From Pseudoxanthomonas mexicana (GTDB lineage: Bacteria; Pseudomonadota; Gammaproteobacteria; Xanthomonadales; Xanthomonadaceae): a DNA stretch of 64,000 bases. A program made the translations under genes and the position numbers. Position 1 is the first letter of the stretch; each line of letters begins with the position of its first letter. The stretch is taken from contig NZ_LSIF01000060.1 in the NCBI RefSeq assembly GCF_001556105.1, positions 22,483 to 86,482 on the forward strand, written 5' to 3'. This document shows, one piece after another, positions 8,794 to 19,317 of this stretch. Below the pieces are notes generated by a model that made no database searches, was not told the origin of the DNA, and saw only the letters and a program-made list of their open reading frames with translations.

Positions 8794-9708
8794 ATGAGTC
8801 CCTCCCTGACCCCCGCGACGCGCGAGCGCCTGCGTATCGCCATCCAGAAGAGCGGGCGGCTGGCCGAGCCGGCGCGCACGCTGCTGGCCGCCTGCGGCCT
8901 GAGCTGGCGCGAAAGCCGCGACAAGCTGTTCTGCTACGGCGAATCCCTGCCGGTCGACCTGCTGCTGGTGCGCGACGACGACATCCCCGGCCTGATCGCC
9001 GACGGCGTCTGCGACTTCGGCATCGTCGGCCGCAACGAGCTGGACGAGCAGGCCGGCGAACGCGCACTCAACGGCTTGCCGCAGGCGTATCGCGAACTGC
9101 GTCCGCTGGGCTTCGGCAGCTGCCGGCTGATGCTGGCGATCCCCGACAGCTGGGAGTGGACGGGTCCGGAGCAACTGCAGGGCCTGCGCATCGCGACCAG
9201 CTATCCGGCCGTCCTGCGGCAGTGGCTGCAGGCGCGCGGCATCGACGCGGCAGTGGTCGAGCTGTCCGGCTCGGTCGAGATCGCGCCGAAGCTGGGCACC
9301 GCTGACCTGATCTGCGATCTGGTCTCCAGCGGCGCCACGCTGGCGGCGAACCAGCTGAAGCCGGTGGAGACGCTGCTGGACAGTGAAGCGGTGCTGGCCG
9401 GCCCGGCGCGCGAATTCGACGACGCCCGCGCCGGCCTGGCCGACATGCTGCTGCGTCGCCTGGATGGCGTGTTGAAGTTGAAGGACAGCAAGCTGCTGAT
9501 GTTCCGCGCCGAGCGCGACACGGTGCCCGCGCTGTCGCGCCTGCTGACCGACAGCGAAGGCCTGGTGACGCTGCCGGGTGGCGAAGATGGTCCGCTGTCG
9601 CTGCAGGCGATGTGCCACGGCGCAGTCACCTGGCAGCGGCTGGAAGAACTGCAGCGTGCCGGTGCGCAGGGCCTGATGGTGCTGTCGGTCGAGAGGTCGC
9701 TGGCATGA
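8794..9708 (+). CDS. hisG: ATP phosphoribosyltransferase, long form
   Basis: A 304-residue enzyme joining ATP and PRPP, the first committed and feedback-inhibited step of histidine synthesis. The N-terminal catalytic part begins [20 protein letters not shown] and contains [34 protein letters not shown] is the PRPP-binding region. The length and the C-terminal ~90 residues match HisG_L with its own histidine-binding ACT-like domain, so no HisZ partner is needed. The stop overlaps the hisD start (ATGA). Confidence 0.95.
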   Translation: MSPSLTPATRERLRIAIQKSGRLAEPARTLLAACGLSWRESRDKLFCYGESLPVDLLLVRDDDIPGLIADGVCDFGIVGRNELDEQAGERALNGLPQAYRELRPLGFGSCRLMLAIPDSWEWTGPEQLQGLRIATSYPAVLRQWLQARGIDAAVVELSGSVEIAPKLGTADLICDLVSSGATLAANQLKPVETLLDSEAVLAGPAREFDDARAGLADMLLRRLDGVLKLKDSKLLMFRAERDTVPALSRLLTDSEGLVTLPGGEDGPLSLQAMCHGAVTWQRLEELQRAGAQGLMVLSVERSLA

Positions 9709-11018
9709 GCGCATCGCCCGCTCCCGTGTACGACTGGGCCGTGCTGGACGAAGCTGCGCGGGCATCGTTGCTCGCGCGTCCGGTACAGGCGGTCGCGCAG
9801 CGCACCCGTGAGTCGGTCGCTGCCCTGCTGGTCGATGTGCAGGTCCGTGGCGATCTTGCGCTCCGTGAGGTGACGCAACGGTTCGATGGTGTCGACCTCA
9901 GCGCCTTCGAAGTGAGCGAGGAAGAATTCGCCGCCGCGCACACCGCCGTGCCTGCCGACTTGCGCGAGGCGATGCAGCAGGCGGCCGAGCGCATCGAGAT
10001 GTTCCACCGCGCCGGCATGGCGCAGCCCTACGCGGTGGAAACCGCGCCGGGCGTGGTGTGCGAGCGGATGATCCTGCCGATTCCACGCGTGGGGTTGTAT
10101 GTGCCCGCCGGCAGCGCACCGTTGCCGTCGACGGCGTTGATGCTGGGCGTGCCATCGCGCCTGGCGGGCTGCCGCGAGGTGGTGCTGTGCACGCCGCCCC
10201 GCAAGGACGGCACCGCCGATCCGGCGGTGCTGGTCGCCGCGCAGCTGACCGGCGTACGCCGCGTATTCAAGCTCGGTGGCGCGCAGGCGATCGCCGCGAT
10301 GGCGTTCGGTACCGAGAGCGTGCCGGCCTGCGACAAGTTGTTCGGTCCCGGCAACAGCTACGTGACGGAAGCCAAGCAGCAGGTCGCGCAGGCCGGGGCC
10401 GCCGCCATCGACATGCCGGCAGGTCCGTCGGAAGTGCTGGTGATCGCCGATGCGGGTGCGGACGCGGCCTTTGTCGCCGCCGACCTGCTGTCGCAGGCCG
10501 AGCATGGTCCGGACTCGCAGGTGCTGCTGTTGTCCGACGACGAGAGTCTGATTGAACGCGTGCAGGCCGAACTGGTCGCGCAACTCGCTCTGCTGGACCG
10601 CGCCGACATCGCGCGACAGGCGCTGTCGGCGTCGCGCTTGGTCAAGGTCGCATCGTTGGATGACGCCTTTTCCATCAGCAACCGCTATGCGCCGGAACAC
10701 CTGATCCTTGCGCTGCGCGATGCGCGTGCCTGGCTGGGTCGCGTGGAGGCGGCAGGTTCCGTGTTCCTCGGCGATTACACGCCGGAAGCGCTGGGCGACT
10801 ACTGCAGCGGCACCAATCACGTGCTGCCGACCAGTGGCGCGGCGCGTGCGTACAGCGGTGTCAGCGTGGCCAGCTTCCAGAATTTCGTCAGCGTGCAGTC
10901 GGCCAGCCGTGCCGGCATCGCCGCCATCGGCGACTGCGCGTTGACGCTGGCGCGTGCAGAGGGGCTGGACGCCCACGCCAACGCCGTCGCGCTGCGCCTG
11001 CGCAAGGCGGCCGCATGA
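9705..11018 (+). CDS. hisD: Histidinol dehydrogenase
   Basis: A 437-residue zinc enzyme oxidising histidinol to histidine in two NAD-dependent steps. The family signature appears as [12 protein letters not shown] and [14 protein letters not shown]. Zinc-site and catalytic residues lie in [10 protein letters not shown] and [11 protein letters not shown]. The start is the ATG overlapping the hisG stop, which gives the normal family length; the longer upstream reading is rejected because it would run through hisG. It overlaps hisC at its end by 4 bases. Confidence 0.95.
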   Translation: MSASPAPVYDWAVLDEAARASLLARPVQAVAQRTRESVAALLVDVQVRGDLALREVTQRFDGVDLSAFEVSEEEFAAAHTAVPADLREAMQQAAERIEMFHRAGMAQPYAVETAPGVVCERMILPIPRVGLYVPAGSAPLPSTALMLGVPSRLAGCREVVLCTPPRKDGTADPAVLVAAQLTGVRRVFKLGGAQAIAAMAFGTESVPACDKLFGPGNSYVTEAKQQVAQAGAAAIDMPAGPSEVLVIADAGADAAFVAADLLSQAEHGPDSQVLLLSDDESLIERVQAELVAQLALLDRADIARQALSASRLVKVASLDDAFSISNRYAPEHLILALRDARAWLGRVEAAGSVFLGDYTPEALGDYCSGTNHVLPTSGAARAYSGVSVASFQNFVSVQSASRAGIAAIGDCALTLARAEGLDAHANAVALRLRKAAA

Positions 11019-12097
11019 GCAGCGTCCTTTCGCTCGTACGCCCGGACCTGCGCGATTTCGCTGGCTACAAATCCGCGCGCAGTGAAGCCTTGCGTGGCGA
11101 CGTGTGGTTGAACGCCAACGAGTCCGCGTGGGCCAATCCCGCTGACGCGGAAGGGCGCAGCCGCCGCTATCCCGATCCGCAACCACCAGCCTTGCGCGCG
11201 CGGCTGGCACAGCTCTACGGCGTGACGCCGGAACAGCTGCTGGTCGGCCGCGGCAGCGACGAGGCCATCGACCTGCTGGTGCGCGCGTTGTGCGTGCCGG
11301 GGCAGGACGCCATCGTGGTGACGCCGCCAGTGTTCGGCATGTACGCGGTTTGTGCACGCCTGCAAGGCGCGCGCATCGTCGAGGTCCCATTGGTCGATGA
11401 GGAGACCGGCTTCGTCGCCGATCTCGACGCCATCCGCGAGGCGGCACTGGGGCAGGGTGCCAAGCTCGTGTTCCTGTGCTCGCCGTCGAATCCGGCCGGA
11501 TCGGCCATTCCGCTCGACGCCATCGCGGCGCTGGCCCGTGCTCTGGAAGGCAAAGCGCTGGTGGTCGTGGACGAAGCCTATGGCGAGTTCGCCGACAGTG
11601 CGTCTGCGACCACATTGCTGGCGGCGCATGCCAACATCGCCGTGCTGCGGACCTTGTCCAAGGCCCATGCGCTGGCGGCCGCACGCATCGGCGTGGTGAT
11701 CGGCGATGCCGACCTGGTTGCCGTGCTGCAGCGCTGCCAGGCGCCGTATCCGGTACCGACGCCCTGCGCCGATCTCGCCCTCGACGGTCTGTCCGATGCC
11801 GCACTGGCGCAGACCCGCGAACGGGTGGCGCTGGTACGCAGCGAGCGCGAGCGGCTGCTGCCCGCGCTGCAGCGCAGCCCGGGCGTCCGCCGCGTGTATC
11901 CGTCGCAGGGCAACTATCTGCTGGCGCGCTTCGACGATGCCGAGCGTGCCTTCCGCACGCTGCTCGCCGCCGGTGTCGTGGTCCGCGACCAGCGCGCCGC
12001 ACCGCAACTGGGCGATGCGCTGCGCATCACCGTCGGTTCGCCATCCCAGAACGACCGCGTCATCGCGGCCCTCGACGCGCAGGAGCAGGCCGCGTGA
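11015..12097 (+). CDS. hisC: Histidinol-phosphate aminotransferase
   Basis: A 360-residue class I/II aminotransferase converting imidazole-acetol phosphate and glutamate to histidinol phosphate. WLNANESAW near residue 31 is the family N-terminal motif, SPSNPAG (156-162) and VVDEAYGEF (184-192) contact PLP, and [16 protein letters not shown] carries the PLP lysine Lys216. Start and stop both overlap neighbours (ATGA with hisD, GTGA with hisB), as expected for tight translational coupling. Confidence 0.95.
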   Translation: MSSVLSLVRPDLRDFAGYKSARSEALRGDVWLNANESAWANPADAEGRSRRYPDPQPPALRARLAQLYGVTPEQLLVGRGSDEAIDLLVRALCVPGQDAIVVTPPVFGMYAVCARLQGARIVEVPLVDEETGFVADLDAIREAALGQGAKLVFLCSPSNPAGSAIPLDAIAALARALEGKALVVVDEAYGEFADSASATTLLAAHANIAVLRTLSKAHALAAARIGVVIGDADLVAVLQRCQAPYPVPTPCADLALDGLSDAALAQTRERVALVRSERERLLPALQRSPGVRRVYPSQGNYLLARFDDAERAFRTLLAAGVVVRDQRAAPQLGDALRITVGSPSQNDRVIAALDAQEQAA

Positions 12098-13167
12098 CGC
12101 CGATTCTTTTCATCGATCGCGACGGCACCCTGATCGAGGAGCCGGAAGACTTCCAGATCGACGCGTACGAGAAAGTGCGCTTCGTCGCCGGTGTCATTCC
12201 GGCGTTGCTGAAGCTGCGCGACGCCGGCTACCAGTTCGTCATCGTCAGCAACCAGGACGGGCTGGGCAGCGAGCAGTACCCGCGCGCCAGTTTCGATGGT
12301 CCGCAGGCGTTGATGATGCAGGTGTTCGAAAGCCAGGGTATCCGCTTCCGCGAGGTGCTGATCGACGAAAGCTGGCCGCACGAGAACAAGCCCACGCGCA
12401 AGCCGGGTATCGGCCTGATGGTCCCGTACTTGCAGGACCGTAGCATCGACTGGTCGCGCTCGGGCATGGTCGGCGACCGGCCGACCGACATCCAGTTTGC
12501 CGACAACCTGAAGATCCGCGGCTTCCAGCTGAAGACCGCGCAGTTCGGCGGCGAGTGGGACTGGGCCGGCATCGCGCACGAACTGGCGGATGCGCCGCGT
12601 CGCGCGGTGGTCCAGCGCAACACCAAGGAAACGAAGATCCGCGTCGAAGTGGATCTCGATCGCGTGGCCGAGCCCGTCGCGAAGACCGGCCTGCCGTTCT
12701 TCGACCACATGCTGGAACAGATCGGCAAGCATGGCGGCTTCGCGCTCGACGTGCGCGCCGATGGCGACCTGCACATCGACGAACACCACACCGTCGAGGA
12801 TACAGGCCTCGCGTTGGGCCAGGCATTGAAGGAAGCGCTGGGCGACAAGCGTGGGATCGGCCGCTACGGCTTCACCCTGCCGATGGACGAGACGCTGGCG
12901 AGCGCCGCGCTTGATTTCAGCGGGCGGCCGTACTTCGTCTTCAGCGGTGAATTCAAGCGCGAGCGCGTCGGCGACCTGCCGACCGAGCTGGTGCCCCATT
13001 TCTTCCGTTCGCTCTGCGATGCCTCCGGCCTGAACCTCAACCTGAAGGTGGAAGGCGACAACGACCACCACAAGGTCGAAGCCAGCTTCAAGGCGCTGGC
13101 GCGTGCGCTGCGCCAGGCGGTGAAGCGCGAAGGCGCGGAACTGCCCACGACCAAGGGTGCGCTCTGA
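12094..13167 (+). CDS. hisB: Bifunctional histidinol-phosphatase/imidazoleglycerol-phosphate dehydratase
   Basis: A 357-residue fused enzyme covering steps 7 and 9. The N-terminal HAD-type phosphatase (residues 1 to ~165) starts with [15 protein letters not shown], which contains the nucleophile Asp. The C-terminal dehydratase (about 170-357) shows [15 protein letters not shown] and [17 protein letters not shown], the metal-binding His motifs, with a second motif [19 protein letters not shown]. The start is GTG at 12094, overlapping the hisC TGA, giving the family N-terminus [11 protein letters not shown]. The stop overlaps hisH by one base. Confidence 0.95.
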   Translation: MTPILFIDRDGTLIEEPEDFQIDAYEKVRFVAGVIPALLKLRDAGYQFVIVSNQDGLGSEQYPRASFDGPQALMMQVFESQGIRFREVLIDESWPHENKPTRKPGIGLMVPYLQDRSIDWSRSGMVGDRPTDIQFADNLKIRGFQLKTAQFGGEWDWAGIAHELADAPRRAVVQRNTKETKIRVEVDLDRVAEPVAKTGLPFFDHMLEQIGKHGGFALDVRADGDLHIDEHHTVEDTGLALGQALKEALGDKRGIGRYGFTLPMDETLASAALDFSGRPYFVFSGEFKRERVGDLPTELVPHFFRSLCDASGLNLNLKVEGDNDHHKVEASFKALARALRQAVKREGAELPTTKGAL

Positions 13168-13766
13168 TGAAGGTCGTGCTGGTCGATGCCGGTGGCTCCA
13201 ACATCGGTTCGGTGCGTTACGCTTTGCAGCGTCTTGGCGTGGAGGCGGAACTGACCGGTGATGCCACGGCGATCCGCAGCGCGGACCGGGTGATCCTGCC
13301 CGGTGTCGGCGCGGCGGCCGTGTGCATGGCACGTCTCAACGAACTGGATCTTGTCGCTACGCTGCGCACACTTGAGGCTCCGCTGCTGGGCGTCTGCGTC
13401 GGCGTGCAGTTGCTGTTCGCGCATTCCGAGGAAGACGACACGCCGTGCCTGGGTCTGCTGCCTGGCCGCGTCCGCAAACTGCCCTCGGCAGCGGGCATTC
13501 GCGTGCCGCACATGGGCTGGAACACGCTGCAACGACATCGCGCCAGTTCATTGGTCGATGGTATCGCCGATGGCGACCATGCCTACTTCGTGCACAGCTA
13601 TGCCGCACGCGTCGACGACGACAGCGTGTGTAGCAGCGAACATGGCCAGCGCTTCGCCGCCGTCGTGCAGCGTGGCAACGTGGCCGGCGCGCAGTTCCAT
13701 CCGGAACGTTCCGGTGCGGTGGGCGCGCGACTGCTGAAGAATTTCATCGAGTACGGACTGCAATGA
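13167..13766 (+). CDS. hisH: Imidazole glycerol phosphate synthase, glutaminase subunit
   Basis: A 199-residue class I glutamine amidotransferase that supplies ammonia to HisF. The catalytic triad is visible as Cys77 in [10 protein letters not shown] and the His-Glu pair in AQFHPERSG. The family has Gly before the nucleophile context (GxCxG), seen here as GVCVGV. The start overlaps the hisB stop (TGATG) and the end overlaps hisA (ATGA). Confidence 0.95.
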   Translation: MKVVLVDAGGSNIGSVRYALQRLGVEAELTGDATAIRSADRVILPGVGAAAVCMARLNELDLVATLRTLEAPLLGVCVGVQLLFAHSEEDDTPCLGLLPGRVRKLPSAAGIRVPHMGWNTLQRHRASSLVDGIADGDHAYFVHSYAARVDDDSVCSSEHGQRFAAVVQRGNVAGAQFHPERSGAVGARLLKNFIEYGLQ

Positions 13767-14500
13767 CCGGTTTCACCGTTTATCCCGCCATCGACGTGCG
13801 CGATGGCCGTGTCGTGCGCCTGGCGCAGGGCGACTACGCGCGCGAAACGCGCTACGAAGGCGCACCGCTGGACGTGGCCTTGCGCTACGCCGTGCAGGGC
13901 GCCGAATGGCTGCATCTGGTCGACCTGGACGCCGCGCGTGCAGGTGGCTACACACTGGCACCACTGTTGGCCGACATCGCGCGCCACACCCCGCTGAAGG
14001 TGCAGACCGGCGGCGGTGTGCGCGAGCGTGATGATGTGGCGCGCATTCTGGATGCTGGCGCGGATCGCGTGGTCATCGGCTCGCTGTCCGTGCGCGAGCC
14101 CGAGACGGTGCTGGCGTGGCTGGCCGAGTTCGGCAGCGACCGCATCACCGTCGCGCTCGACACGCGCCGCGACGACACGGGGGTCTGGCGCCTGCCGGTG
14201 CATGGCTGGACCGAGACGGCATCCGAAACGCTGGACGAACTCGCCACGCGTTACGCTGCGGCCGGCCTGAGCCACCTGTTGAGTACCGATATCGCGCGCG
14301 ATGGCATGCTGACCGGTCCCAACCTGGACCTCTATGCCCATCTGCGCAACACCGTGCCGGCATTGGCGGTGCAGGCCTCGGGCGGCGTCAGCGCCGTGAC
14401 CGACGTGGGCGGTGCACGCGCAGCGGGTTGCGCCGGCATCGTGCTGGGGCGTGCATTGCTGGAAGGTCGCTTCACGCTGCCGGAGGCGCTGGCATGCTGA
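13763..14500 (+). CDS. hisA: ProFAR isomerase
   Basis: A 245-residue (beta/alpha)8 barrel that isomerises ProFAR to PRFAR. The catalytic Asp lies in [26 protein letters not shown] and [12 protein letters not shown] carry the second Asp and phosphate-binding loops, with [12 protein letters not shown] in the final phosphate-binding site. It overlaps hisH by 4 bases and hisF by 7. Confidence 0.95.
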   Translation: MTGFTVYPAIDVRDGRVVRLAQGDYARETRYEGAPLDVALRYAVQGAEWLHLVDLDAARAGGYTLAPLLADIARHTPLKVQTGGGVRERDDVARILDAGADRVVIGSLSVREPETVLAWLAEFGSDRITVALDTRRDDTGVWRLPVHGWTETASETLDELATRYAAAGLSHLLSTDIARDGMLTGPNLDLYAHLRNTVPALAVQASGGVSAVTDVGGARAAGCAGIVLGRALLEGRFTLPEALAC

Positions 14501-15270
14501 GCCGGCGCATCATCCCGTGCCTGGACGTGCGCGAGGGACGCGTGGTCAAGGGCGTGAAGTTCCGCGACCACGTGGATATGGGTGATATCGCCGACTTGGC
14601 GCTGCGGTACCGCGACGAGGGCGCGGACGAACTGGTGTTCTACGACATCAGCGCCAGTCCCGAAGGACGTTCGGTGGACTACGCCTGGATCGAGCGGGTA
14701 TCGCGCCTGCTCGACATCCCATTTTGCGTCGCCGGCGGCATCCGCGATGTCGAGACGGCACGACGGGTGCTCTACAGCGGTGCCGACAAGGTCTCGGTCA
14801 ATACGCCGGCACTGGAGCGCCCCGCGCTGATCGGTGAACTGGCCCAGGCCTTCGGCGTGCAATGCGTGGTGGTCGGCGTCGATTCGATCCTCGAGGCCGA
14901 TGGCGAGTGGCGTGTTCGCCGCTACACCGGCGATCCATCGAAGATGCAGGGCGCCGGGCTAAGGACACTGGACTGGGTGGTGCAGGCGCAGCGGCTAGGC
15001 GCTGGCGAGATCGTGCTGAACTGCATGGATCAGGACGGCGTGCGCCGCGGCTACGATCTGGTGCAGCTCAAGGCGATGCGTGCCGTATGCGAGGTGCCGT
15101 TGATCGCGTCCGGTGGCGCGGGTGAGGTGGAACACTTCGCGGACGTGTTCGCACAGGCGGACGTGGACGGTGCGTTGGCGGCCAGCGTGTTCCACAGCGG
15201 ACACATCAGGATTCCCGCGCTGAAGCGCGCATTGGCGGAGCAGGGCATCGAGGTGCGACGTGGCGAATGA
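14494..15270 (+). CDS. hisF: Imidazole glycerol phosphate synthase, cyclase subunit
   Basis: A 258-residue barrel that, with HisH, makes imidazole glycerol phosphate and AICAR. It begins [20 protein letters not shown] (catalytic Asp of strand 1). [27 protein letters not shown] and [14 protein letters not shown] follow in order, the last carrying the second catalytic Asp, and [12 protein letters not shown] closes the phosphate site. The start was taken as the ATG 7 bases before the hisA stop, giving the standard family N-terminus. Confidence 0.95.
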   Translation: MLSRRIIPCLDVREGRVVKGVKFRDHVDMGDIADLALRYRDEGADELVFYDISASPEGRSVDYAWIERVSRLLDIPFCVAGGIRDVETARRVLYSGADKVSVNTPALERPALIGELAQAFGVQCVVVGVDSILEADGEWRVRRYTGDPSKMQGAGLRTLDWVVQAQRLGAGEIVLNCMDQDGVRRGYDLVQLKAMRAVCEVPLIASGGAGEVEHFADVFAQADVDGALAASVFHSGHIRIPALKRALAEQGIEVRRGE

Positions 15271-15883
15271 CAACGAATCCTCCGGTTTCGATCCGGGCCG
15301 GCTGGACTGGGACAAGGGCGATGGCCTGTTGCCTGTCGTGGTGCAGGACGCATCGAACCTGCGCGTGCTGATGCTGGGCTACATGAACCGCGAAGCGCTG
15401 GAGGCGACGCTCGCCAGCCAGCGGGTGACGTTCTTCAGCCGCAGCAAGCAGCGCCTGTGGACCAAGGGCGAAAGCTCGGGCCATGTGCTGGAACTGGTGT
15501 CGGTCGAGACCGATTGCGACCACGACACGCTGCTGGTGCTTGCGCATCCGCAAGGACCAACCTGCCATCTGCAGCGCGCCAGTTGCTTTCCGTCGGCGCC
15601 TTCCGCCTTCTTGTCGGACCTGGACGCCCTGGTCGCGCAGCGCGAGCGCGAGCGGCCTGCGGACAGCTATACGACGCGCCTGTTCGAATCCGGTACGCGC
15701 CGGATCGCGCAGAAGGTGGGCGAGGAGGGCGTCGAGACCGCCCTTGCGGCGGTGGCACAGGACGAGACTGCCCTGCTCGGCGAAAGCGCGGACCTGCTGT
15801 ACCACCTGACGGTCCTGCTGCGTTCGCGTGGTCTGTCGCTGGTCGATGCGGTCGACGTGCTGCGCGAGCGCCACGGAGCCTGA
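15260..15883 (+). CDS. hisI: Phosphoribosyl-AMP cyclohydrolase/phosphoribosyl-ATP pyrophosphatase
   Basis: A 207-residue fused enzyme (HisIE) for steps 2 and 3. The N-terminal cyclohydrolase half shows [30 protein letters not shown], the metal-binding [11 protein letters not shown] and [11 protein letters not shown]. The C-terminal half (about 115-207) is an alpha-helical MazG-like pyrophosphatase with [17 protein letters not shown] and [13 protein letters not shown]. The start is GTG at 15260, inside the last codons of hisF. It is the last gene of the operon. Confidence 0.95.
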   Translation: MANDNESSGFDPGRLDWDKGDGLLPVVVQDASNLRVLMLGYMNREALEATLASQRVTFFSRSKQRLWTKGESSGHVLELVSVETDCDHDTLLVLAHPQGPTCHLQRASCFPSAPSAFLSDLDALVAQRERERPADSYTTRLFESGTRRIAQKVGEEGVETALAAVAQDETALLGESADLLYHLTVLLRSRGLSLVDAVDVLRERHGA

Positions 15884-15902
15884 CGCCTTTGTTGATGGAA
15901 GG

Positions 15903-15954
15903 TGTGGGGGCGACATAGGGTGCGATGACCGTCGCGGCACACGGGGCTCCTACA
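15903..15954. repeat. Decayed palindromic repeat after hisI
   Basis: Starts TGTGGGGGCGACA and ends GGCTCCTACA, which are complementary with mismatches and resemble the arms of the repeats at 6316 and 32410. No T-tract follows. It may still act as a weak transcript end for the his operon. Confidence 0.4.
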
Positions 15955-16005
15955 AGGACGCCAACCCTGCGCCATAATCCGCTGGTCGCCCCCGTTGGAG
16001 TCGCC

Positions 16006-17589
16006 GTGCGCGCCTCGTTGACCGCCCTGCTGCTGGCCTGCCTGGCCGTGCCCGTCCACGCATTGCCGCCGCCGTGCAGCAGCGGCCAGGTCTTCGAGGA
16101 CCGCAACGGCAACGGCGTACGCGACCCCGGCGAGCCGGGCATCCCGGGCATCAAGGTCTCCGACGGTGTGCAGATCGCCGTCACCGATGCGCGGGGCGAA
16201 TACAACGTGTCGTACGAAGATGGCCGCACCTTGTTCGTCATCAAGCCGGCTGGCTATGACGTGTCGGTTCGCCCGGACGGCATGCCGGCGTTCTGGCGCA
16301 ACCGGCAGCACCACGCCGGCCCTCCACTGAAGTACGGCGGGATCCCGCAACGCCAACCGGATTGCACGCACTTCGCCCTGCGCAAGCAGCAGGCGAAGGC
16401 CGGCGGTGATACGTTCGATGCGTTGCTGCTTGCCGACAGCCAGACGGCCTCGGTGCAGGACGTGGACTACTACTGGCGCGACATCGTGCAGCCGCTGGTG
16501 GGCAAGCATGGCGCATCGCTGGGGCTGACGCTGGGCGACATCGTCAACGACGACCTGGCGCTGTATCCCGAGTTGCTGCGCACGACGATGAGCCTGCAGG
16601 TGCCGTGGCTGTTCATTCCCGGCAACCATGACCTCGATTTCGATGCCGTCAGCGACGAGGAGTCGCTGCGCACGTTCCGCCATCGCCTCGGGCCGGACAC
16701 GTTCGCCTGGGAAGAGGAGGCAGTGACCTTCATCGGTCTGGACGACATTATCTACCAGCCAGGCAAATCGCCGTCCTATTTCGGTGGGCTGCGCGAGGAC
16801 CAGTTCGCCTTCCTGCAGGCGTATCTGCCGACCGTGAGCAAGGACCGCCTGCTGGTGATCGGTGCGCATATCCCGTTTTTCGAAGAGGGTGCGCGCGGGT
16901 TCCGCGCGGCGGATCGCGAGCGGCTGTTCGCGTTGCTGAAGGAATTTCCGCACGTGCTGTTGCTGAGCGGCCATACCCACACGCAGCGCCACTGGTACCA
17001 CGACGCAGCCTCCGGTTGGCACGGCACGCAGCCGCTGCACGAGTACAACGTCGGCGCGGCCTGTGGTGCGTACTGGTCCGGCATCAAGGATGCGCAGGGC
17101 ATTCCCGCCTCGACGATGGCCGACGGCACGCCGAATGGCTATGCGCGCCTGCGCGTGCAAGCCGGTGGCGACTACGCGCTGTCGTGGCATCCGGCACGCG
17201 CCGCCGACGACCGCGGCATCGGCCTGCATGCGCCGAAGGTCCTGCGGAAAGGTGCTTATCCGGCCTGGGGCGTCTACGCCAACGTCTACATGGGCGAGGT
17301 GGATACGCAGGTGGAATACCGGGTCGACGGCGGCGAGTGGAAGGCGATGAAGCGCGTCGAACAGCCCGATCCGTCGCTGCTGGTGGAGAACATGCGCGAC
17401 GATCTGGCCGACGCGTTGCGCGGCTACGACCGCTCGCCCGAAGCCGAACCGTCGCACCATCTGTGGCGTGGCGCACTCCCGACCGATCTGTCCGAGGGCG
17501 AGCATCGTGTCGACGTGCGCGTGTTCGACCGCTGGCGCGGCGAAACCACCGCCCACACGACCTACCGTCTGCAGACCGCCGCGCCCTGA
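16006..17589 (+). CDS. Secreted calcineurin-like phosphoesterase
   Basis: A 527-residue exported metallophosphoesterase. A signal peptide (ASLTALLLACLAVPVHA) is followed by a small SdrD-B-like/MetallophosN beta domain (FEDRNGNGVRDPGEPGIPG, to about residue 110), then the catalytic domain with DALLLADSQ, TLGDIVNDD, PGNHDLDFD, GAHIPFF and LSGHTHTQ (two-metal site), and a C-terminal beta domain of about 150 residues. I used the GTG at 16006 because GGAG lies 6 bases upstream and it opens at the signal peptide; the longer upstream reading covers the repeat. The substrate is unknown. The next gene follows after 2 bases. Confidence 0.85.
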   Translation: MRASLTALLLACLAVPVHALPPPCSSGQVFEDRNGNGVRDPGEPGIPGIKVSDGVQIAVTDARGEYNVSYEDGRTLFVIKPAGYDVSVRPDGMPAFWRNRQHHAGPPLKYGGIPQRQPDCTHFALRKQQAKAGGDTFDALLLADSQTASVQDVDYYWRDIVQPLVGKHGASLGLTLGDIVNDDLALYPELLRTTMSLQVPWLFIPGNHDLDFDAVSDEESLRTFRHRLGPDTFAWEEEAVTFIGLDDIIYQPGKSPSYFGGLREDQFAFLQAYLPTVSKDRLLVIGAHIPFFEEGARGFRAADRERLFALLKEFPHVLLLSGHTHTQRHWYHDAASGWHGTQPLHEYNVGAACGAYWSGIKDAQGIPASTMADGTPNGYARLRVQAGGDYALSWHPARAADDRGIGLHAPKVLRKGAYPAWGVYANVYMGEVDTQVEYRVDGGEWKAMKRVEQPDPSLLVENMRDDLADALRGYDRSPEAEPSHHLWRGALPTDLSEGEHRVDVRVFDRWRGETTAHTTYRLQTAAP

Positions 17590-17591
17590 CC

Positions 17592-18167
17592 ATGGCCAGC
17601 CCAGACCTGCCCATCGAGCTCTTTGCCGATCCGGCCGCGTGGGAGCGCTGGCTGGAGCGTCATCCGCAGTCGTCCGGCGTGTGGCTGAAGATCGCCAAGA
17701 AGGACGCCGGCATTCCCTCGGTGACGTATGCCGAAGCGCTCGACGTCGCGCTGTGCCATGGCTGGATCGACGGGCAGAAGAAGGGGTTCGACACCCGGTT
17801 CTTCCTGCAGCGCTTCACCCCGCGTCGTGCACGCAGCACCTGGTCGAAGATCAACGTGGCGAAGATCGACGCCTTGATCGCGGCCGGTCGCATGCGGCCG
17901 GCGGGCCTGCGCGAAGTCGAGGCCGCGAAGGCGGACGGGCGCTGGGACGCGGCCTACGATGGCGCCAGGTCGATGGACGTGCCGCCCGAGCTGGCGAAGG
18001 CGCTGGCCAGGAACCGCAAGGCCAAGGCGTTCTTCGACACGCTGGACAAGACCAACCGCTACGCCGTGTGCTGGCGGGTGCAAACGGCGGTGAAGCCGGA
18101 AACGAAGCTGGCGCGGGTGGAGAAGCTGGTCGCCATGCTCGCGCGGGGCGAGAAGATCCACGGCTGA
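17592..18167 (+). CDS. YdeI/OmpD-associated family protein
   Basis: A 191-residue cytosolic protein. CHGWIDGQKKGFDTRFFLQR and FTPRRARSTWSKINVAK are the conserved core of the YdeI family, and RNRKAKAFFDTL falls in its C-terminal half. Family members have been linked to resistance to cationic peptides and to an uncharacterised small-molecule role; no enzymatic activity can be read here. It is two bases from the phosphoesterase stop and so probably co-transcribed. Confidence 0.85.
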   Translation: MASPDLPIELFADPAAWERWLERHPQSSGVWLKIAKKDAGIPSVTYAEALDVALCHGWIDGQKKGFDTRFFLQRFTPRRARSTWSKINVAKIDALIAAGRMRPAGLREVEAAKADGRWDAAYDGARSMDVPPELAKALARNRKAKAFFDTLDKTNRYAVCWRVQTAVKPETKLARVEKLVAMLARGEKIHG

Positions 18168-18267
18168 GCTGCGCGGGCTGGGGCGATTGAACGGCGAATT
18201 GGCCGGTTACGGCAGGTTTTGGCGTGGGATAGGGTGGTGTCGTCAGGGGGCGACAACAGGGGGTTTC

Positions 18268-19137
18268 ATGTCGAGGTGTTTTGATGCCGGCTTGCCTGCA
18301 GGCAAGCTGGACCGTGTGCCGTTCACCTTCAGGCATCATCTGCTTGACCATCCGGCGCTGACGATGGAGGGGCTGGCGAAGTCGCTGCCGGAACTGCACC
18401 CGGACCGCATCGCCTATTCCAAAGGCCTGTCCGACCTGTCGATCAATTTTGATCGTGCTCATCTTGAACATGGCAATGGCCTCAGCCTGCGCGAGACCAT
18501 AGAAACGATCCGCACCTCCAACTCCTACATCGCGGTCCGCGATCCGATCGACCACCCGGTGTTCCGCGATCTGTACGAGTCACTGCGATCCGAGATGACC
18601 GGGATGCAGCGCCGGAGCGGCAACTCGCAGGCGATACACGAACCCCGCATGTGGCTGTTCATTGCGTCGCCCAATGCGATGACGCCGTTCCACTTCGACC
18701 GATATTCGAACGTACTGATGCAGATCCGCGGTAGCAAGGAAGTGGCGGTGTTTCCGAACTTCCGTCCCGATATCGTGCCGGTGGACATCTGCGAGGCCTA
18801 CATGGATCGCGAGCAGGTGCAGGCGCCGTGGCGTCATGATCTGGATGAGCACGCCATCAAGTTCGATTTCCAGCCCGGCGACGCCCTGCACATTCCGTAC
18901 ACCGCCGGCCACTACGTCAGGAACGGTGCCGATGATGTATCGATCTCGCTGTCGTTCTTCTTCCAGACCGACGAAACGCTGCGCTGGACGCGCGCCATGC
19001 AATTCAACCATCGCGTCCGCAAGCGTGTGCAGCGCCTCGGCATGACACTGTCACCGGTGGGACATAACCACTATGTCGATCGTGCCAAGGCCAGGGCCCT
19101 GCCACTGCTGTCGATGATGTGGAAGCTGGCCGGCTGA
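18268..19137 (+). CDS. JmjC/cupin-like domain protein
   Basis: A 289-residue protein of the cupin-8/JmjC fold, usually Fe(II)/2-oxoglutarate hydroxylases. The likely iron ligands are His142 and Asp144 in TPFHFDRYS, with a distal His in GDALHIPYTAGHYV (208 or 215). A beta-barrel core is visible as MQIRGSKEVAVFP and VSISLSFFF. Start ATG 18268 has AGGGGG upstream. It is followed by a strong terminator, so it ends its transcript. The substrate is unknown; several bacterial relatives act on proteins or are annotated as transcription factors without proof. Confidence 0.8.
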   Translation: MSRCFDAGLPAGKLDRVPFTFRHHLLDHPALTMEGLAKSLPELHPDRIAYSKGLSDLSINFDRAHLEHGNGLSLRETIETIRTSNSYIAVRDPIDHPVFRDLYESLRSEMTGMQRRSGNSQAIHEPRMWLFIASPNAMTPFHFDRYSNVLMQIRGSKEVAVFPNFRPDIVPVDICEAYMDREQVQAPWRHDLDEHAIKFDFQPGDALHIPYTAGHYVRNGADDVSISLSFFFQTDETLRWTRAMQFNHRVRKRVQRLGMTLSPVGHNHYVDRAKARALPLLSMMWKLAG

Positions 19138-19157
19138 AGCCGGTCGCTGGAACGCAG

Positions 19158-19186
19158 AACGCCCCTCACGAGGGGCGTTTTCTTTT
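19158..19186 (+). terminator. Intrinsic terminator after the JmjC gene
   Basis: A 9-bp stem AACGCCCCT / AGGGGCGTT with loop CACG, followed by TTTTCTTTT. This is a textbook factor-independent terminator for the plus-strand gene. Downstream, 19190-19265 is a low-complexity stretch of GGCTGGC and GGCGGGC units before the convergent exporter gene. Confidence 0.9.
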
Positions 19187-19317
19187 GGAGAACCTGGCGG
19201 GCGGGCGAAGGGCTGGCGGGCAAGGTGCGCGTGGCTGGCTGGCGAAAGGCTGGCTGGCGACGTGGCGCGCAGTCTAGGGAAATACGCGCGACGGTGTAGA
19301 AACACGAATCGCTCGCA